A stretch of DNA of 47,078 nucleotides from Neptuniibacter sp. (GCF_024231755.1 NZ_JAAEQH010000214.1:1-47078); one strand, 5' to 3'. Positions 30,319 to 39,102 are shown, numbered from the stretch's first letter. The notes: a model not told the origin generated them from the sequence alone. Program-made: numbers and translations.

Positions 30319-31262
30319 GGGAGGCTCTTCTGGTGTGGCATGTTAGTCATCCAGTTCCAGACCGCAGCCCTCCTCATTGGCCTTTGACCATCAAAGTTTT
30401 TCTTCCTCTTCCTCTTGTACGTTTCAATCTCTCCGAGGAATCTCTTGTGATATCCCGGTGCCCTCTTATACTCAGCGGAGTCCTCCGGGTTACTCGCCAA
30501 CAGGTCAGCGGTGGCATAGTACACTAGCGCTTTCTGGTATTCTCTTGGTATTTCAGGGTATTGAGCGCCAGTTACCCCCAACCCTTCGGTCGGCACAATC
30601 AATTCTTCGGGGAACCTGTAGTACTCTAGGAAAACGTTGCCATCCATTTCTTCGGCTTGAGCCACGACGCCGGTATCGACATTCATCACAAACTCATCCG
30701 TATCAGTCATGCGGATTATGACACCATACTCGCTTGCGAACGTGAACGTGGGACACACCCACTGGACCACCTGCCCATATTCTGAGTCAAATGATATCTC
30801 ACCACCGTCAGTATCAGGTATTGGAGTTAGACCGAACATACCGATATTGCCATACGTCCTGTCAACGTACAACTGCTTCGGGTTCCCGGTCGCAGTTCTC
30901 CAATCCCCATACTGATAGTTTAACTCATTGTGGGTTGTGATAACCAACTGCTCGTAGCCGTAGGTGTAGGAGGATTTGAAGAAGTACGCTGCCTCAAGGT
31001 CGAGGAAATTCCAGGGGAGTCTGTACGTCCGATAGTTCGCCTTCATCTCGACTATAGCATATGTAGCCAGGCAGAGAGTTTCACGAACGAAGTCTTCCTG
31101 TCCCCTGTTCAGGGCGTCGTCCACCCAATCGTAATCTGCCGCCCCCCCGGTCGGGGAGTACCGGACAGTATTAGTGGCACGTAGGTTTTTCAAGACAAGT
31201 GCCCTCAACTCAGTCAGGGTATATCCACTGAATTGCCCTGTCTGCTGTGTGACAATTGCCAT
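30315..31262 (-). CDS. Head-tail adaptor protein
   Basis: 315 residues, 4-nt overlap with the nozzle gene. N-terminal helical bundle (LTELRALVLKNLRA ... DWVDDALNRGQEDFVRET) followed by beta strands and a C-terminal helical, basic tail. This is the shape and gene order of T7 gp11-like/podovirus adaptors that dock on the portal. Confidence 0.6.
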   Translation of the reverse strand: MAIVTQQTGQFSGYTLTELRALVLKNLRATNTVRYSPTGGAADYDWVDDALNRGQEDFVRETLCLATYAIVEMKANYRTYRLPWNFLDLEAAYFFKSSYTYGYEQLVITTHNELNYQYGDWRTATGNPKQLYVDRTYGNIGMFGLTPIPDTDGGEISFDSEYGQVVQWVCPTFTFASEYGVIIRMTDTDEFVMNVDTGVVAQAEEMDGNVFLEYYRFPEELIVPTEGLGVTGAQYPEIPREYQKALVYYATADLLASNPEDSAEYKRAPGYHKRFLGEIETYKRKRKKNFDGQRPMRRAAVWNWMTNMPHQKSLP

Positions 31263-31265
31263 GGC

Positions 31266-31604
31266 TTACCTCACATAGACTTTTATGGAATTTGCTACTA
31301 AGTTGGTCGAGTTCATAATTGACAGACCGTGCCGAGTTTTTATGGCATGACCACCCGGGGCAGTCCACGTCAAGGTTCCATCCACACCACCCACGCCATT
31401 TATGTCTATAACCGCACCCTGCAAGTCATAGGTGCCATCATATATTTTTCCAACTTTGGAATTGGTTGGGATGGTGTTATCATCTATGAGTGTCAATCTT
31501 GAGTCTGCCGCATCGTTATCAACCGTTGCAGATACTGCTACAATCTCATGTTTACCTGCCCTTAATGGATTAGGTATATTCCCGTAACACTGGAGGGGGT
31601 ACAT
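31266..31604 (-). CDS. Small beta-rich virion protein
   Basis: 112 residues with Gly/Thr-rich strands (DGTYDLQGAVIDINGVGG). Between the sugar island and the adaptor. Possibly a capsid or connector accessory protein, or another glycosylation acceptor; no family is recognised. Confidence 0.5.
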   Translation of the reverse strand: MYPLQCYGNIPNPLRAGKHEIVAVSATVDNDAADSRLTLIDDNTIPTNSKVGKIYDGTYDLQGAVIDINGVGGVDGTLTWTAPGGHAIKTRHGLSIMNSTNLVANSIKVYVR

Positions 31605-31612
31605 ATTCTACC

Positions 31613-32431
31613 TCATGTTCTAAGTTTTTCGATTATTGGGAGTTCGGAATCGTACACGACCTTCCGGCCATCTCCCATCATTTTCTCAATTAGTTCAATC
31701 CTTCTCATTAATTCAAACACACCAGCGGGTTCGATGCTTGCGGCTTGATCGCTACCGTACATCGTCCGGTCAAGTGTCACGTGCATCTCAATCATCTCAG
31801 CACCGTAGGCGACTGCGAGGCACATAGCCATGAGTCCCGGGTAGTGATTCGAAAAGCCAATCTTCGAAGCGTACTTCAGGTTCCTCATATACCCCACGTT
31901 AATCTCTTCCGGCACTGTCGGATAGGTGGAGGTACAGTGCATCGTGCAGTATTCGAACGGGTGGAGCAAGTCCTGCGCTGCCGAAATCTCATCCTCAGTT
32001 GACATACCGGTTGAGAGTATGGTTGGAATCTCATTCGCCACACACGCCTTCAGTATGTCAGTGTCGGTTATCAGAGCAGACGGCACCTTCATCATCGGCA
32101 CACCTAAGTCCATTAGAAAGTGGAAACTGTCCACATCCCAAGGACTTGCGAACCATTTGATCTTGCCGGTGCAGTATTCGTTTATGGCGACGTAGTCTTG
32201 GAAATTAAATTCAAGACCCTCTTTCTGTTCCCTGTTCGTCGTGCCCCACGGAGATTGTCTTGGAGCGTCAAGTTCCTCCTTGGAGTACACCTTGTCAACC
32301 GTACGTTTCTGGAATTTTACGTAATCACAACCCGCCGCATACGCCACATCAATGAGTTTTTTGGCTATCCCCAAATCTCCGTTATGATTGATGTGTCAAA
32401 TACCTATCTCGGCAATTACTTCGATAGGCAT
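31613..32431 (-). pseudogene. neuB: NeuB-like nonulosonic acid synthase, split by in-frame TGA
   Basis: NeuB enzymes condense phosphoenolpyruvate with an amino-sugar to make sialic, legionaminic or pseudaminic acid. The frame starts at ATG 32431 (MPIEVIAEIGI), hits TGA at 32396-32398, then continues with HIN-HNGDLGIAKKL. Removing the 9 bases 32390-32398 restores the canonical AEIGINHNGD motif. Downstream, KFQKRTVDKVY, WFASPWDVDS, KVPSALITDTD, ILSTGMST, HCTSTYP and LDRTMYGSDQAAS are intact. About 272 residues in all, lacking the C-terminal SAF (antifreeze-like) domain. A TTG at 32374 could restart translation but would omit the motif. The HNH gene overlaps the start by 16 nt. Confidence 0.8.
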
Positions 32432-32901
32432 ATAGCATCACCCCCTTCCATTTTTCCGGTAAATCTACCGGATTTGTCCCTAACCATATTCGCTACGGAC
32501 TGTTTGTGGTGAAAACTTAAATGTTCTGACTTTTGCATGAGCATCAAGTTTTCCAGTTTGTCATCATCTATGACACCGTTCACATGATGAACAACCTCAT
32601 CTTCAGTCAAATACCGCCCCAAAGACTCTTCCATGACCAATCTGGACCTCAAAACATATCCCCTGCCTTGGGCATTTCTGGCTGGATGGTCAGGACTATA
32701 AACTAAAATATAGCCGTTTGAGTTTTTAATTTCGCCACCCTTCCAACCACGTTTGTTGCCATATTGCTGATGTCCCTTAATATATTTTGGAAATTGTCCT
32801 AAATGCGACGGGAAATAATGGCGTTTTCTCAGGACCAGTAGCCCACCACATCCACAACCACAACCTGCGTAACCAACAATATCATTATCTGCTTTCCCCA
32901 T
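32416..32901 (-). CDS. HNH homing endonuclease
   Basis: 161 residues from ATG 32901 (AGGAGGGG upstream). An N-terminal Cys cluster (CGCGCGG) is followed by an HNH_3-type nuclease: SRLVMEESLGRYLTEDEVVHHVNG ... DKLENLMLMQKSEHLSFHH, with the His-His, Asn and His residues. Such free-standing nucleases spread into sites near their target. It ends inside the start of the broken neuB, suggesting it invaded the island next to that gene. Confidence 0.85.
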   Translation of the reverse strand: MGKADNDIVGYAGCGCGCGGLLVLRKRHYFPSHLGQFPKYIKGHQQYGNKRGWKGGEIKNSNGYILVYSPDHPARNAQGRGYVLRSRLVMEESLGRYLTEDEVVHHVNGVIDDDKLENLMLMQKSEHLSFHHKQSVANMVRDKSGRFTGKMEGGDAICLSK

Positions 32902-33097
32902 TTTTCCCCTCCTGACATCTTGGACACGTTGGTCTTCCGTTAACAGACTTCCAACCGTCTTCAAGTGGTTGACCAATCTTATGTTCCAGAATATTCACAT
33001 ACGCATTTGTCGTTTCTTTCTTCCCATCACCGGCGAAGAACCTTTGGGTACAAAGTGGCCCATTGCATCGTAACGTGACGTAAAGACGATTATCCAT
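32885..33097 (-). CDS. Small zinc-binding protein
   Basis: 70 residues, TGATG-coupled to the methyltransferase gene, with AAGGAGGGG upstream. LRCNGPLC and CPRC form a likely zinc site. No family is recognised. Confidence 0.6.
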   Translation of the reverse strand: MDNRLYVTLRCNGPLCTQRFFAGDGKKETTNAYVNILEHKIGQPLEDGWKSVNGRPTCPRCQEGKNGESR

Positions 33098-33759
33098 CAC
33101 CCCTCCTTCCTGCAAATACCATACATGAATGTCGTTTCATCCCCTCGATGATTCACGTCCTTCACCTTCAATATCTGATAACCATTGAACCAGAAACCCA
33201 AGAGTTGTCTGAACCTACTCTCAGTGAGTTCAAATAGATGGTACTCATTAGTATCGCTCGGTCCGCCTGACTCTGTCAATGGTGTGCTGATAACCAGAGT
33301 ACCACCGTCCTTGAGGGCAGTGAGGAATTCTGTTATTAGCTTAAACTGTTGGGCACCTGCGATATGTTCCAGACCCTCGATACATGCAATAACATCGTAC
33401 TGCTGATCCCCAAGGTAGGCATCCTCAAGGTCTGCGACACTAAACATCCTGTCCAACGGGTCGTGGTTATTTCTGCGACAGTATTCAATTGTTACGGGGT
33501 CAATGTCCATCCCACGATACTTGACACCGAACGGTTTGAAAATGTCTGCGGCGTAACCCGACCCACACGGGAAGTCCAACACCTTCATCCCGGGTCGCAT
33601 GAACATGGCTGGAAGATGGTATCTCGCACGATGTCGCGCTATCAGATCCGCCATTTCCGGCATGTTAGTCCTACTTATCTGGACATCCTCTCCACTGAAT
33701 GTGAAGTTCATGTCATTCAGGTACAACCTCTCCTCGTTCGCTCCCCCTCTCCAGATCAT
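33097..33759 (-). CDS. SAM-dependent class I methyltransferase
   Basis: 220 residues, ATG with GGAGG upstream. Rossmann motif I VLDFPCGSGYAADIF (about residues 60-74), acidic motif II YRGMDIDP, motif III YDVIACIEGLEHI and GGTLVISTP. The small-molecule-methyltransferase type seen in sugar and antibiotic pathways. In this island it may methylate a sugar or an attached glycan; the substrate is unknown. Confidence 0.8.
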   Translation of the reverse strand: MIWRGGANEERLYLNDMNFTFSGEDVQISRTNMPEMADLIARHRARYHLPAMFMRPGMKVLDFPCGSGYAADIFKPFGVKYRGMDIDPVTIEYCRRNNHDPLDRMFSVADLEDAYLGDQQYDVIACIEGLEHIAGAQQFKLITEFLTALKDGGTLVISTPLTESGGPSDTNEYHLFELTESRFRQLLGFWFNGYQILKVKDVNHRGDETTFMYGICRKEG

Positions 33760-34315
33760 AACCTAACCTCCTAAGTGCGCTTTCAAGTCTCCCCTGTATT
33801 TCCTCATCCGTCCGTCTTTCGGACATTTCCATAAATACAACTTTACGCCCCTTGAGCAATACCTCTGGACCCTGATTATTTATGTAATATACTCCCTCTG
33901 CGGCTACAGTATCCGGCAGACCACATTTTTCGACCAGGCTTTTGATCGTTTGTTTCTTGCTTCTTGAACATCTCACCCAAATAGGATCTGGATAGAAGCA
34001 TATAAGTGCCCCTAGTATGTGCGGTAGCGAGTTGTTAGGTTGTTTGAAACCCCACGGCGCACCCTCTTCTAGTCGCTTTCTAGTATAATCTGATAGGGCG
34101 TTGTGCCAACCAGTATATACCAACTCCCCATATGTGAACTGTTGATGTATGTCTGAAATAACCTTCTCTTCGTAGTGCCCGTCTGGAGTAATGGGATCGT
34201 ATGGTTTAAAATCATTTCCCATACAAATACCCATCCTCTCATGTAGAACCCTAGCGACAGCACTCGTCCCAGAACGAGGACATCCGAGAACTATGACTGG
34301 ATTCGGATACTTCAT
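33713..34315 (-). CDS. Sulfotransferase family protein 1
   Basis: 200 residues from ATG 34315 (ATGA overlap with the preceding paralogue). N-terminal P-loop VIVLGCPRSGTSAVA, the PAPS 5'-phosphosulfate loop of sulfotransferases; IWVRCSRSKKQTIKS supplies the 3'-phosphate-binding R/S pattern. Closely related in layout to the next gene, so a tandem duplication. The acceptor is unknown; island context suggests a sugar. A P-loop kinase role is the alternative. Confidence 0.7.
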   Translation of the reverse strand: MKYPNPVIVLGCPRSGTSAVARVLHERMGICMGNDFKPYDPITPDGHYEEKVISDIHQQFTYGELVYTGWHNALSDYTRKRLEEGAPWGFKQPNNSLPHILGALICFYPDPIWVRCSRSKKQTIKSLVEKCGLPDTVAAEGVYYINNQGPEVLLKGRKVVFMEMSERRTDEEIQGRLESALRRLGYDLERGSERGEVVPE

Positions 34316-34884
34316 CCCACATCCCACGCCACTACACTATCCCCACCAGCCTTAATCCTTTCCTCTATCTCTGTGTCCGTCGCTCTTTCAGACATATCCA
34401 TAAAAATAGTCATATTGTTTGGCAGAATTTTATCCATCGAAGTATTCCTGAAGTGGTACATGCTTTCACCTTGGGACTTTTTCGTGCCGAAAGCAGCAGT
34501 ACAACTTTTCACCGTCTGTTCTCGCGTCCTATGGCAACGCACAAAAACTGGAGCAGCGAAGTAGGTAACAAGAGGACCAAGGACTATCGGATGGGCAAAT
34601 TTGGGATCTTTCAACCCCCACGGAGACTTCAATTCGTACATCCTTTTGGTATAGGCGACAAGCCCCTCGCCCCAATACGTATGGTTACAGTGTGCCTCAA
34701 TTAGTAGTGAATTAATCCGGTGTATCTCTTCTGACTCGTAGCTGCCGTCAGGCGTAATGTCTATGGATTTCTTGAGGTCGAACCCCATGAATATCCCCAT
34801 ATTCTCATGCAACACCCTCGCTACAGCACTTGTACCGGATCGTGGCGGACCCAGAACTATTACAGGTTCCTGATATTCACCCAC
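34312..34884 (-). CDS. Sulfotransferase family protein 2
   Basis: 190 residues from GTG 34884, which overlaps the radical SAM stop and lines up with the start of its paralogue; ATG 34929 would add 15 residues. VIVLGPPRSGTSAVARVLHE is the PAPS loop and VFVRCHRTREQTVKSC the second site. It shares the order ITPDG(S/H)YE, (A/S)PWG and MSER(A/R)TD with sulfotransferase 1. Confidence 0.7.
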   Translation of the reverse strand: MGEYQEPVIVLGPPRSGTSAVARVLHENMGIFMGFDLKKSIDITPDGSYESEEIHRINSLLIEAHCNHTYWGEGLVAYTKRMYELKSPWGLKDPKFAHPIVLGPLVTYFAAPVFVRCHRTREQTVKSCTAAFGTKKSQGESMYHFRNTSMDKILPNNMTIFMDMSERATDTEIEERIKAGGDSVVAWDVG

Positions 34885-35674
34885 GCGGTATTCCCCAATA
34901 GTCACACCCGGAACACAGCGGAACCTCATCCCGCCTGCCCTGGATGTGTCTCTCAATTATTTCCCTGCGCTTCACAGACTTCCAGATAGAAGCCAGCGAT
35001 TTACTCTTGATATTCCCCAATCGTCCTTCGCCTTCAGGGTCAAAGCGAACGCAATGGGCAACATTACCCCATCTGTCAATCGCAAGATGACTAAGCAGGT
35101 CAAGGCAGATACCGTGTTCTGGGATCGTAACAGTCTTTTCATAATTGCGACTTCCCATCGGATCGTGAAGAATACGCCTCGCAACAGTGCCCTCCAGTTC
35201 CTCCCATCTATCAGACCGTTCAACCCCGCCAAGTAGTCGATAAACCATGTAAGGTCGCCGAGATTTTTTTCTCTTAACAAAACTTTTGACGATATCATAT
35301 TGCTCGTCCCCCTCTGGATCGTTAGGAATTACTGACACCGTTAGAGTGTCGAGGTTGCCGATGATTTCGTCTGCCTTCTCAAGCAGGAGTTTCCCGTTCG
35401 TGTTCAGGCACCTGATATTCTGGTTGAAATAGGCTAACGCAGTCCCGAGGTTGGGGTACATCAGGGGTTCGCCGTTGTTGTGAAACTGGATCAGAATCCC
35501 TGACGGTATCTGGCTGGTAATCTTCCTGACCAGTTTCAGGGGCATATTGCCAAAATCCCTCGCCAGTTTGGGATGGTCACGCTCTAACTTTCTGCGACCA
35601 CACATCCAGCAGGACTTATTACACTTTGACGTTAGTTCAATATTAACTGTGGTTAGACCGTTCATTGAACTCAT
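34877..35674 (-). CDS. Radical SAM protein with SPASM-like C-terminus
   Basis: 265 residues from ATG 35674 (GAGGGGG upstream). VNIELTSKCNKSCWMCG carries the CxxxCxxC cluster (Cys18, 22, 25) that binds the [4Fe-4S] and SAM; NNGEP is the GGE-like motif. A C-terminal region with HGICLD, NVAHCVRF and LCSGC suggests auxiliary cluster ligands (SPASM/twitch). Such enzymes modify peptides or sugars by radical chemistry. The substrate here is unknown. Confidence 0.85.
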   Translation of the reverse strand: MSSMNGLTTVNIELTSKCNKSCWMCGRRKLERDHPKLARDFGNMPLKLVRKITSQIPSGILIQFHNNGEPLMYPNLGTALAYFNQNIRCLNTNGKLLLEKADEIIGNLDTLTVSVIPNDPEGDEQYDIVKSFVKRKKSRRPYMVYRLLGGVERSDRWEELEGTVARRILHDPMGSRNYEKTVTIPEHGICLDLLSHLAIDRWGNVAHCVRFDPEGEGRLGNIKSKSLASIWKSVKRREIIERHIQGRRDEVPLCSGCDYWGIPRG

Positions 35675-36599
35675 AAGGCGACACCCCCTCTTTGGCACCC
35701 TCGTCCCACGCTTGGATTTGGGCTTTGATGTCTATGCCGTTACAGAAAACATCTACCAATTTACGGAACCAACACCCAGGATCTCCATCTCCTATCTCTA
35801 CGCCGTTATATTTTGTTACTGGCAATATGCAAAATGGCGTTCCTGTAAAGAAAGATTCATCGGCATTGTAAACGTCGTACGGCTCAATATTTGTTTCTTC
35901 AACGGGGTACAACTCAAATATACGATCTCTACTAATCCCCCTTAAAATATTTCTCGGTTCTGGTGTTTTTATAACACTATCTTTTACAATAAAGAAATTA
36001 GCCCCAGTCCCCTCAGTGACAAACCCATCCTCATCAAGCAGCAGCGCCCAATTATTGTCCCCCCGATATCTGGACACCTCAATATTAGCCATCTGATAAT
36101 GAAGACGACTCCGGTTCTTAACCTTCGGGTCAAGGAGGTGAGCGGGTATGGCTCTTTGGGAGGGGGTCACGGCGTTAATGCCCGTGTCAAAGAGTTTGCC
36201 CATACCCGCTGTGGTCCACCTCAAGGGGAAGTCGCTGATAATCACGTTGGTCCCAACATGACCCCCAGAAACATCCCCATATATACCCAATAACCCCCTC
36301 GTAACATTAATCATCAAACGGTGTTCGTCATCGGGTTCAAACTGGTTTGCTGCCTGTACTTCATCACATGCCCGGGTCAACTCGTCAATCCCCATTGACA
36401 TCGGGATGTGAACATACCGAGCTGATCTAAGTAGTCTTTCAAGGTGTTCGCGTAATTTAAACTGGACACCATTGAAGGATCTTGACATTTCAAAAATTGT
36501 GTCGCCAAACTGAAATGCACTATCGTATATTGAAATACGAGCTTCTGACTCGGGAAGGATTTCCCCGTTAATCCAAACCTTCCTTGAAGAGTGCTTCAT
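35643..36599 (-). CDS. Class IV PLP aminotransferase (IlvE/D-amino-acid type)
   Basis: 318 residues, ATG with GGGGGAAT upstream. SAFQFGDTIFEM, a Lys near position 161 in DPKVKNRSRLHY (Schiff-base lysine), WALLLDEDGFVTEGTGANFF and a C-terminal SFFTGTPFCILPV match branched-chain/D-amino-acid aminotransferases. Full length for the family. In the island it might make or use an amino acid linked to the glycan; no direct evidence. Confidence 0.85.
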   Translation of the reverse strand: MKHSSRKVWINGEILPESEARISIYDSAFQFGDTIFEMSRSFNGVQFKLREHLERLLRSARYVHIPMSMGIDELTRACDEVQAANQFEPDDEHRLMINVTRGLLGIYGDVSGGHVGTNVIISDFPLRWTTAGMGKLFDTGINAVTPSQRAIPAHLLDPKVKNRSRLHYQMANIEVSRYRGDNNWALLLDEDGFVTEGTGANFFIVKDSVIKTPEPRNILRGISRDRIFELYPVEETNIEPYDVYNADESFFTGTPFCILPVTKYNGVEIGDGDPGCWFRKLVDVFCNGIDIKAQIQAWDEGAKEGVSPYEFNERSNHS

Positions 36600-37296
36600 T
36601 TAATAATTCCCCCGCTAAATTATATAAAGCAATATCTGGTTCTAGTTGATCTCTAATTATCTCTAAATCTTCCTTGCTTACATCGACCTTATACTTTTTA
36701 GGTGTAACGCCAACGGTGTCAAGATCACCACCAATTCCGTACCGATGTTGGAACAGTTTCAACGTATCTTCCGGTCTTTCAAGGATGCCGACAGAATCGT
36801 AGTTCTGGCAAATATTGTGGCACGCACTGAAAAACATATCCCTTAAATCATATACCAACTTCCCCTCTTCATCCACCATCTCTAAACTAGAACAGATATA
36901 TCCGGTTTGTGCATTTACCCAGAAAAGGATGTTTGGGTCTTCATTATCAATAAATTCCATGAGAGAGGGTTTTTCCTCCCGCATCTTTGCGGCGACCTCC
37001 ATGTTGGAGGGCATATTTATGAAGTGATTATATTGAGAAATAGTCCTAGCCACAGGTTCTCTTAATATCGTTACATATTTGAAACTTCTTGGCAGGGGGA
37101 TTTGATCGTAACCAAAGTGGCCGATAAAAAGATTGTAGTACCCAAAAACTGTGTCATGTGGCATGTTTGTTTGCCAAGCGTTGGCACTGTTCATTATTTT
37201 ATAACGCTGGAACTTTTCCCTAAAAAGTTTTTTCCAGCTTCTCCCACCCGTCTTCGGAATGTGAGTGAAGGCTACTTTAAGTTCATTTGTAACCAT
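36568..37296 (-). CDS. Sulfotransferase 3 (HS2ST/family 2-like)
   Basis: 242 residues from ATG 37296 (GAGGGGG 5 nt upstream); ATG 37314 also possible. The start VAFTHIPKTGGRSWKKLF is the PAPS loop of the membrane-type carbohydrate sulfotransferase family, and YVTILREPVARTISQYNHF is the matching 3'-phosphate site. This family sulfates glycans. A different lineage from sulfotransferases 1 and 2. Confidence 0.8.
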   Translation of the reverse strand: MVTNELKVAFTHIPKTGGRSWKKLFREKFQRYKIMNSANAWQTNMPHDTVFGYYNLFIGHFGYDQIPLPRSFKYVTILREPVARTISQYNHFINMPSNMEVAAKMREEKPSLMEFIDNEDPNILFWVNAQTGYICSSLEMVDEEGKLVYDLRDMFFSACHNICQNYDSVGILERPEDTLKLFQHRYGIGGDLDTVGVTPKKYKVDVSKEDLEIIRDQLEPDIALYNLAGELLNEALFKEGLD

Positions 37297-37306
37297 CTGG
37301 TCCCCC

Positions 37307-37504
37307 TCACTCATCTTCCCTCTCTGGCTTTATCCCCAATGCCCCCCAATCCATTGAGGTACATCTCAGATAAACCTTCGTTCCTGCGGAACCCAACAGA
37401 TTAATTGCCGCCATAAATTCCAGATCAATTTCTGGCAAGCTGCAATAATTCTTCTCTATGTGCCTGCATGTCGTAGCGCAACACTTTACTTTCGTCCCCG
37501 TCAT
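37307..37504 (-). CDS. Small Cys-rich protein
   Basis: 65 residues. CCATTCRHIEKNYCSLPEIDL resembles the short C-rich phage proteins of the DUF1540 kind. It overlaps the end of the DUF115 gene by 80 nt in another frame, so confidence is moderate. Confidence 0.5.
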   Translation of the reverse strand: MTGTKVKCCATTCRHIEKNYCSLPEIDLEFMAAINLLGSAGTKVYLRCTSMDWGALGIKPEREDE

Positions 37505-38444
37505 ATCTTTTCACCACCCTCAACTCGTCTATAGTTTCCCCCGCCTTCATCCTATCAAAAATCTTGTCGATAAGTGTTATAGAATCCTTAATCGGGCGGA
37601 CATTAATTGCACTCCCACTCTTGCCAAGTAACCCCACCGATGAATCAATGAAAAATCCAGGCGGTGTCAGGTCAGAACAAACTTTTTCTATCCACATGGA
37701 ATACATAAACAGCGCCGGTAGGGTCCACTTCTCCTCCCCCGCAACATCAACAACGGGGAATAGGTTCTTCAGTTTCTCCTGTTTCGCGGACTCCTTATCC
37801 GCGTAATAGTCTTTCACTCCCGATAGACAGAGTTCGTTCCCGACAAAGACGCAAATTTTCACACCAAGCACCAATGTAACAACGAAAAGCGCAGACGAAA
37901 TCGAATTGCCACCGCTTCCCAACTGTCTGCCAAGTTTTCCCCTCACTTTTTTTCTCAACTCCTTGCCGATGCTGTAGTACGGGAGAAACCAAACATCACC
38001 CTGCCACTTCTTAACCGTGTCGTGATCTATAACTGAACTGGCAAAAAGCGTAATCCCCCTACTATCACAGTCAAGATGCTGTGGTATGTCTACGTCGTCG
38101 CTATCGCAAGAAATGACGTAGTGTGGCTTGACACCATGTTTTAATAAATACTTCAGTGAGCTGTTCGAACATAGAATCCGAAAGTTGTCACTGATACCCT
38201 TCAGGGCGTGGACATCCCGTTCCAGGGAGGGAGAAGACCCGACAAGAATAAAGGCTTTTGGATTGCCCTTGTCGTGCTTGTCCTGCAAGCGCCATATGCT
38301 GTTTTCCTTTTTCAACAGGGGAAGATTTTTTATGGTGTTCGCTTCCCACTGTTTCCGCATAATCTTGTAGCCTTCGTTGCCCTCAAACCCTTTATTGAAG
38401 TTCTTTATTATCTTTCTGTGCTGATTAACGTTGTAAATACTCAT
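37425..38444 (-). CDS. MptE/Maf-like (DUF115) glycosyltransferase-type protein 2
   Basis: 339 residues from ATG 38444 (GGAGAGGG upstream; overlaps the neuA end by 20 nt). KAFILVGSSPSLERDVHAL, SNSSLKYLLKHGVKPHYVIS and CDSDD are the core of the MptE-like domain, also the catalytic domain of flagellin Maf proteins that transfer pseudaminic or legionaminic acid to Ser/Thr. Coupling to neuA makes a nonulosonate-transfer role likely. Partner paralogue at 40056-41069. Confidence 0.75.
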   Translation of the reverse strand: MSIYNVNQHRKIIKNFNKGFEGNEGYKIMRKQWEANTIKNLPLLKKENSIWRLQDKHDKGNPKAFILVGSSPSLERDVHALKGISDNFRILCSNSSLKYLLKHGVKPHYVISCDSDDVDIPQHLDCDSRGITLFASSVIDHDTVKKWQGDVWFLPYYSIGKELRKKVRGKLGRQLGSGGNSISSALFVVTLVLGVKICVFVGNELCLSGVKDYYADKESAKQEKLKNLFPVVDVAGEEKWTLPALFMYSMWIEKVCSDLTPPGFFIDSSVGLLGKSGSAINVRPIKDSITLIDKIFDRMKAGETIDELRVVKRYDGDESKVLRYDMQAHREELLQLARN

Positions 38445-39102
38445 AAGCCCTCTCCGCCATGTACCAATCAAAAGGAGTATCTATCTCAAAACTTCGTTCC
38501 CTACTCATTTCATAGAGCTTTGCCTTTTCAGGGTTGCCAATGAAATTACCGTAAGCTATCAGCACGTCCAACATACACCAATAAATGGAACCGTTCTCCA
38601 TGAAGAAATCATCTCGGGTCTGTCTGTTCGGTCTTTGAGCCACATTGTAAGTACAGGCTGGACCCTGGTTGGAGGGTTTCCCAATCCATCCCATCCAGTC
38701 GTGCCATTGTACACTGACGACGGTTTGGTATTTCTTCATCTTAATGTACTTAGAAGATTTCGCTATATCATCTGCTGTTCTCAGCGGTGACGTTGGGTTC
38801 AGTAGACAGAGGTACTTGTGTAGATAGGTCTGCCTCGCGAAGTAATCATACAAGACTTCCGAAACCTGCACGTCATCTCCACCCAGTTCGTCCAATCTCC
38901 TGTGACTATCGACTTCGCACTCCCCTGCGATCTCCAGAATGTCTTCATCATCCGTTGAAACAAGAATTTTATCAAACACACCTGAATCTTTCGCTTGGTC
39001 GATTGTGTGCTGGATGAGAGGTTTACCGTGAAAGATTTTTTTATTCTTCCCCGGCAACCCCTTGCTCCCTTTCCTAGCTGGAATAAAAGCTATCGCATCC
39101 AT
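38425..39102 (-). CDS. neuA: CMP-nonulosonate cytidylyltransferase (NeuA-like)
   Basis: 225 residues, ATG with GAGGAGGGG upstream. AFIPARKGSKGLPGKN is the CTP-binding signature; ILVSTDDEDI, LLNPTSPLR and FEIDTPFDW complete the family motifs. It activates a nonulosonic acid (sialic, legionaminic or pseudaminic type) with CTP. Full length. Coupled to an MptE/Maf-like gene downstream and following two capsid-adjacent proteins. Confidence 0.88.
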   Translation of the reverse strand: MDAIAFIPARKGSKGLPGKNKKIFHGKPLIQHTIDQAKDSGVFDKILVSTDDEDILEIAGECEVDSHRRLDELGGDDVQVSEVLYDYFARQTYLHKYLCLLNPTSPLRTADDIAKSSKYIKMKKYQTVVSVQWHDWMGWIGKPSNQGPACTYNVAQRPNRQTRDDFFMENGSIYWCMLDVLIAYGNFIGNPEKAKLYEMSRERSFEIDTPFDWYMAERAYEYLQR

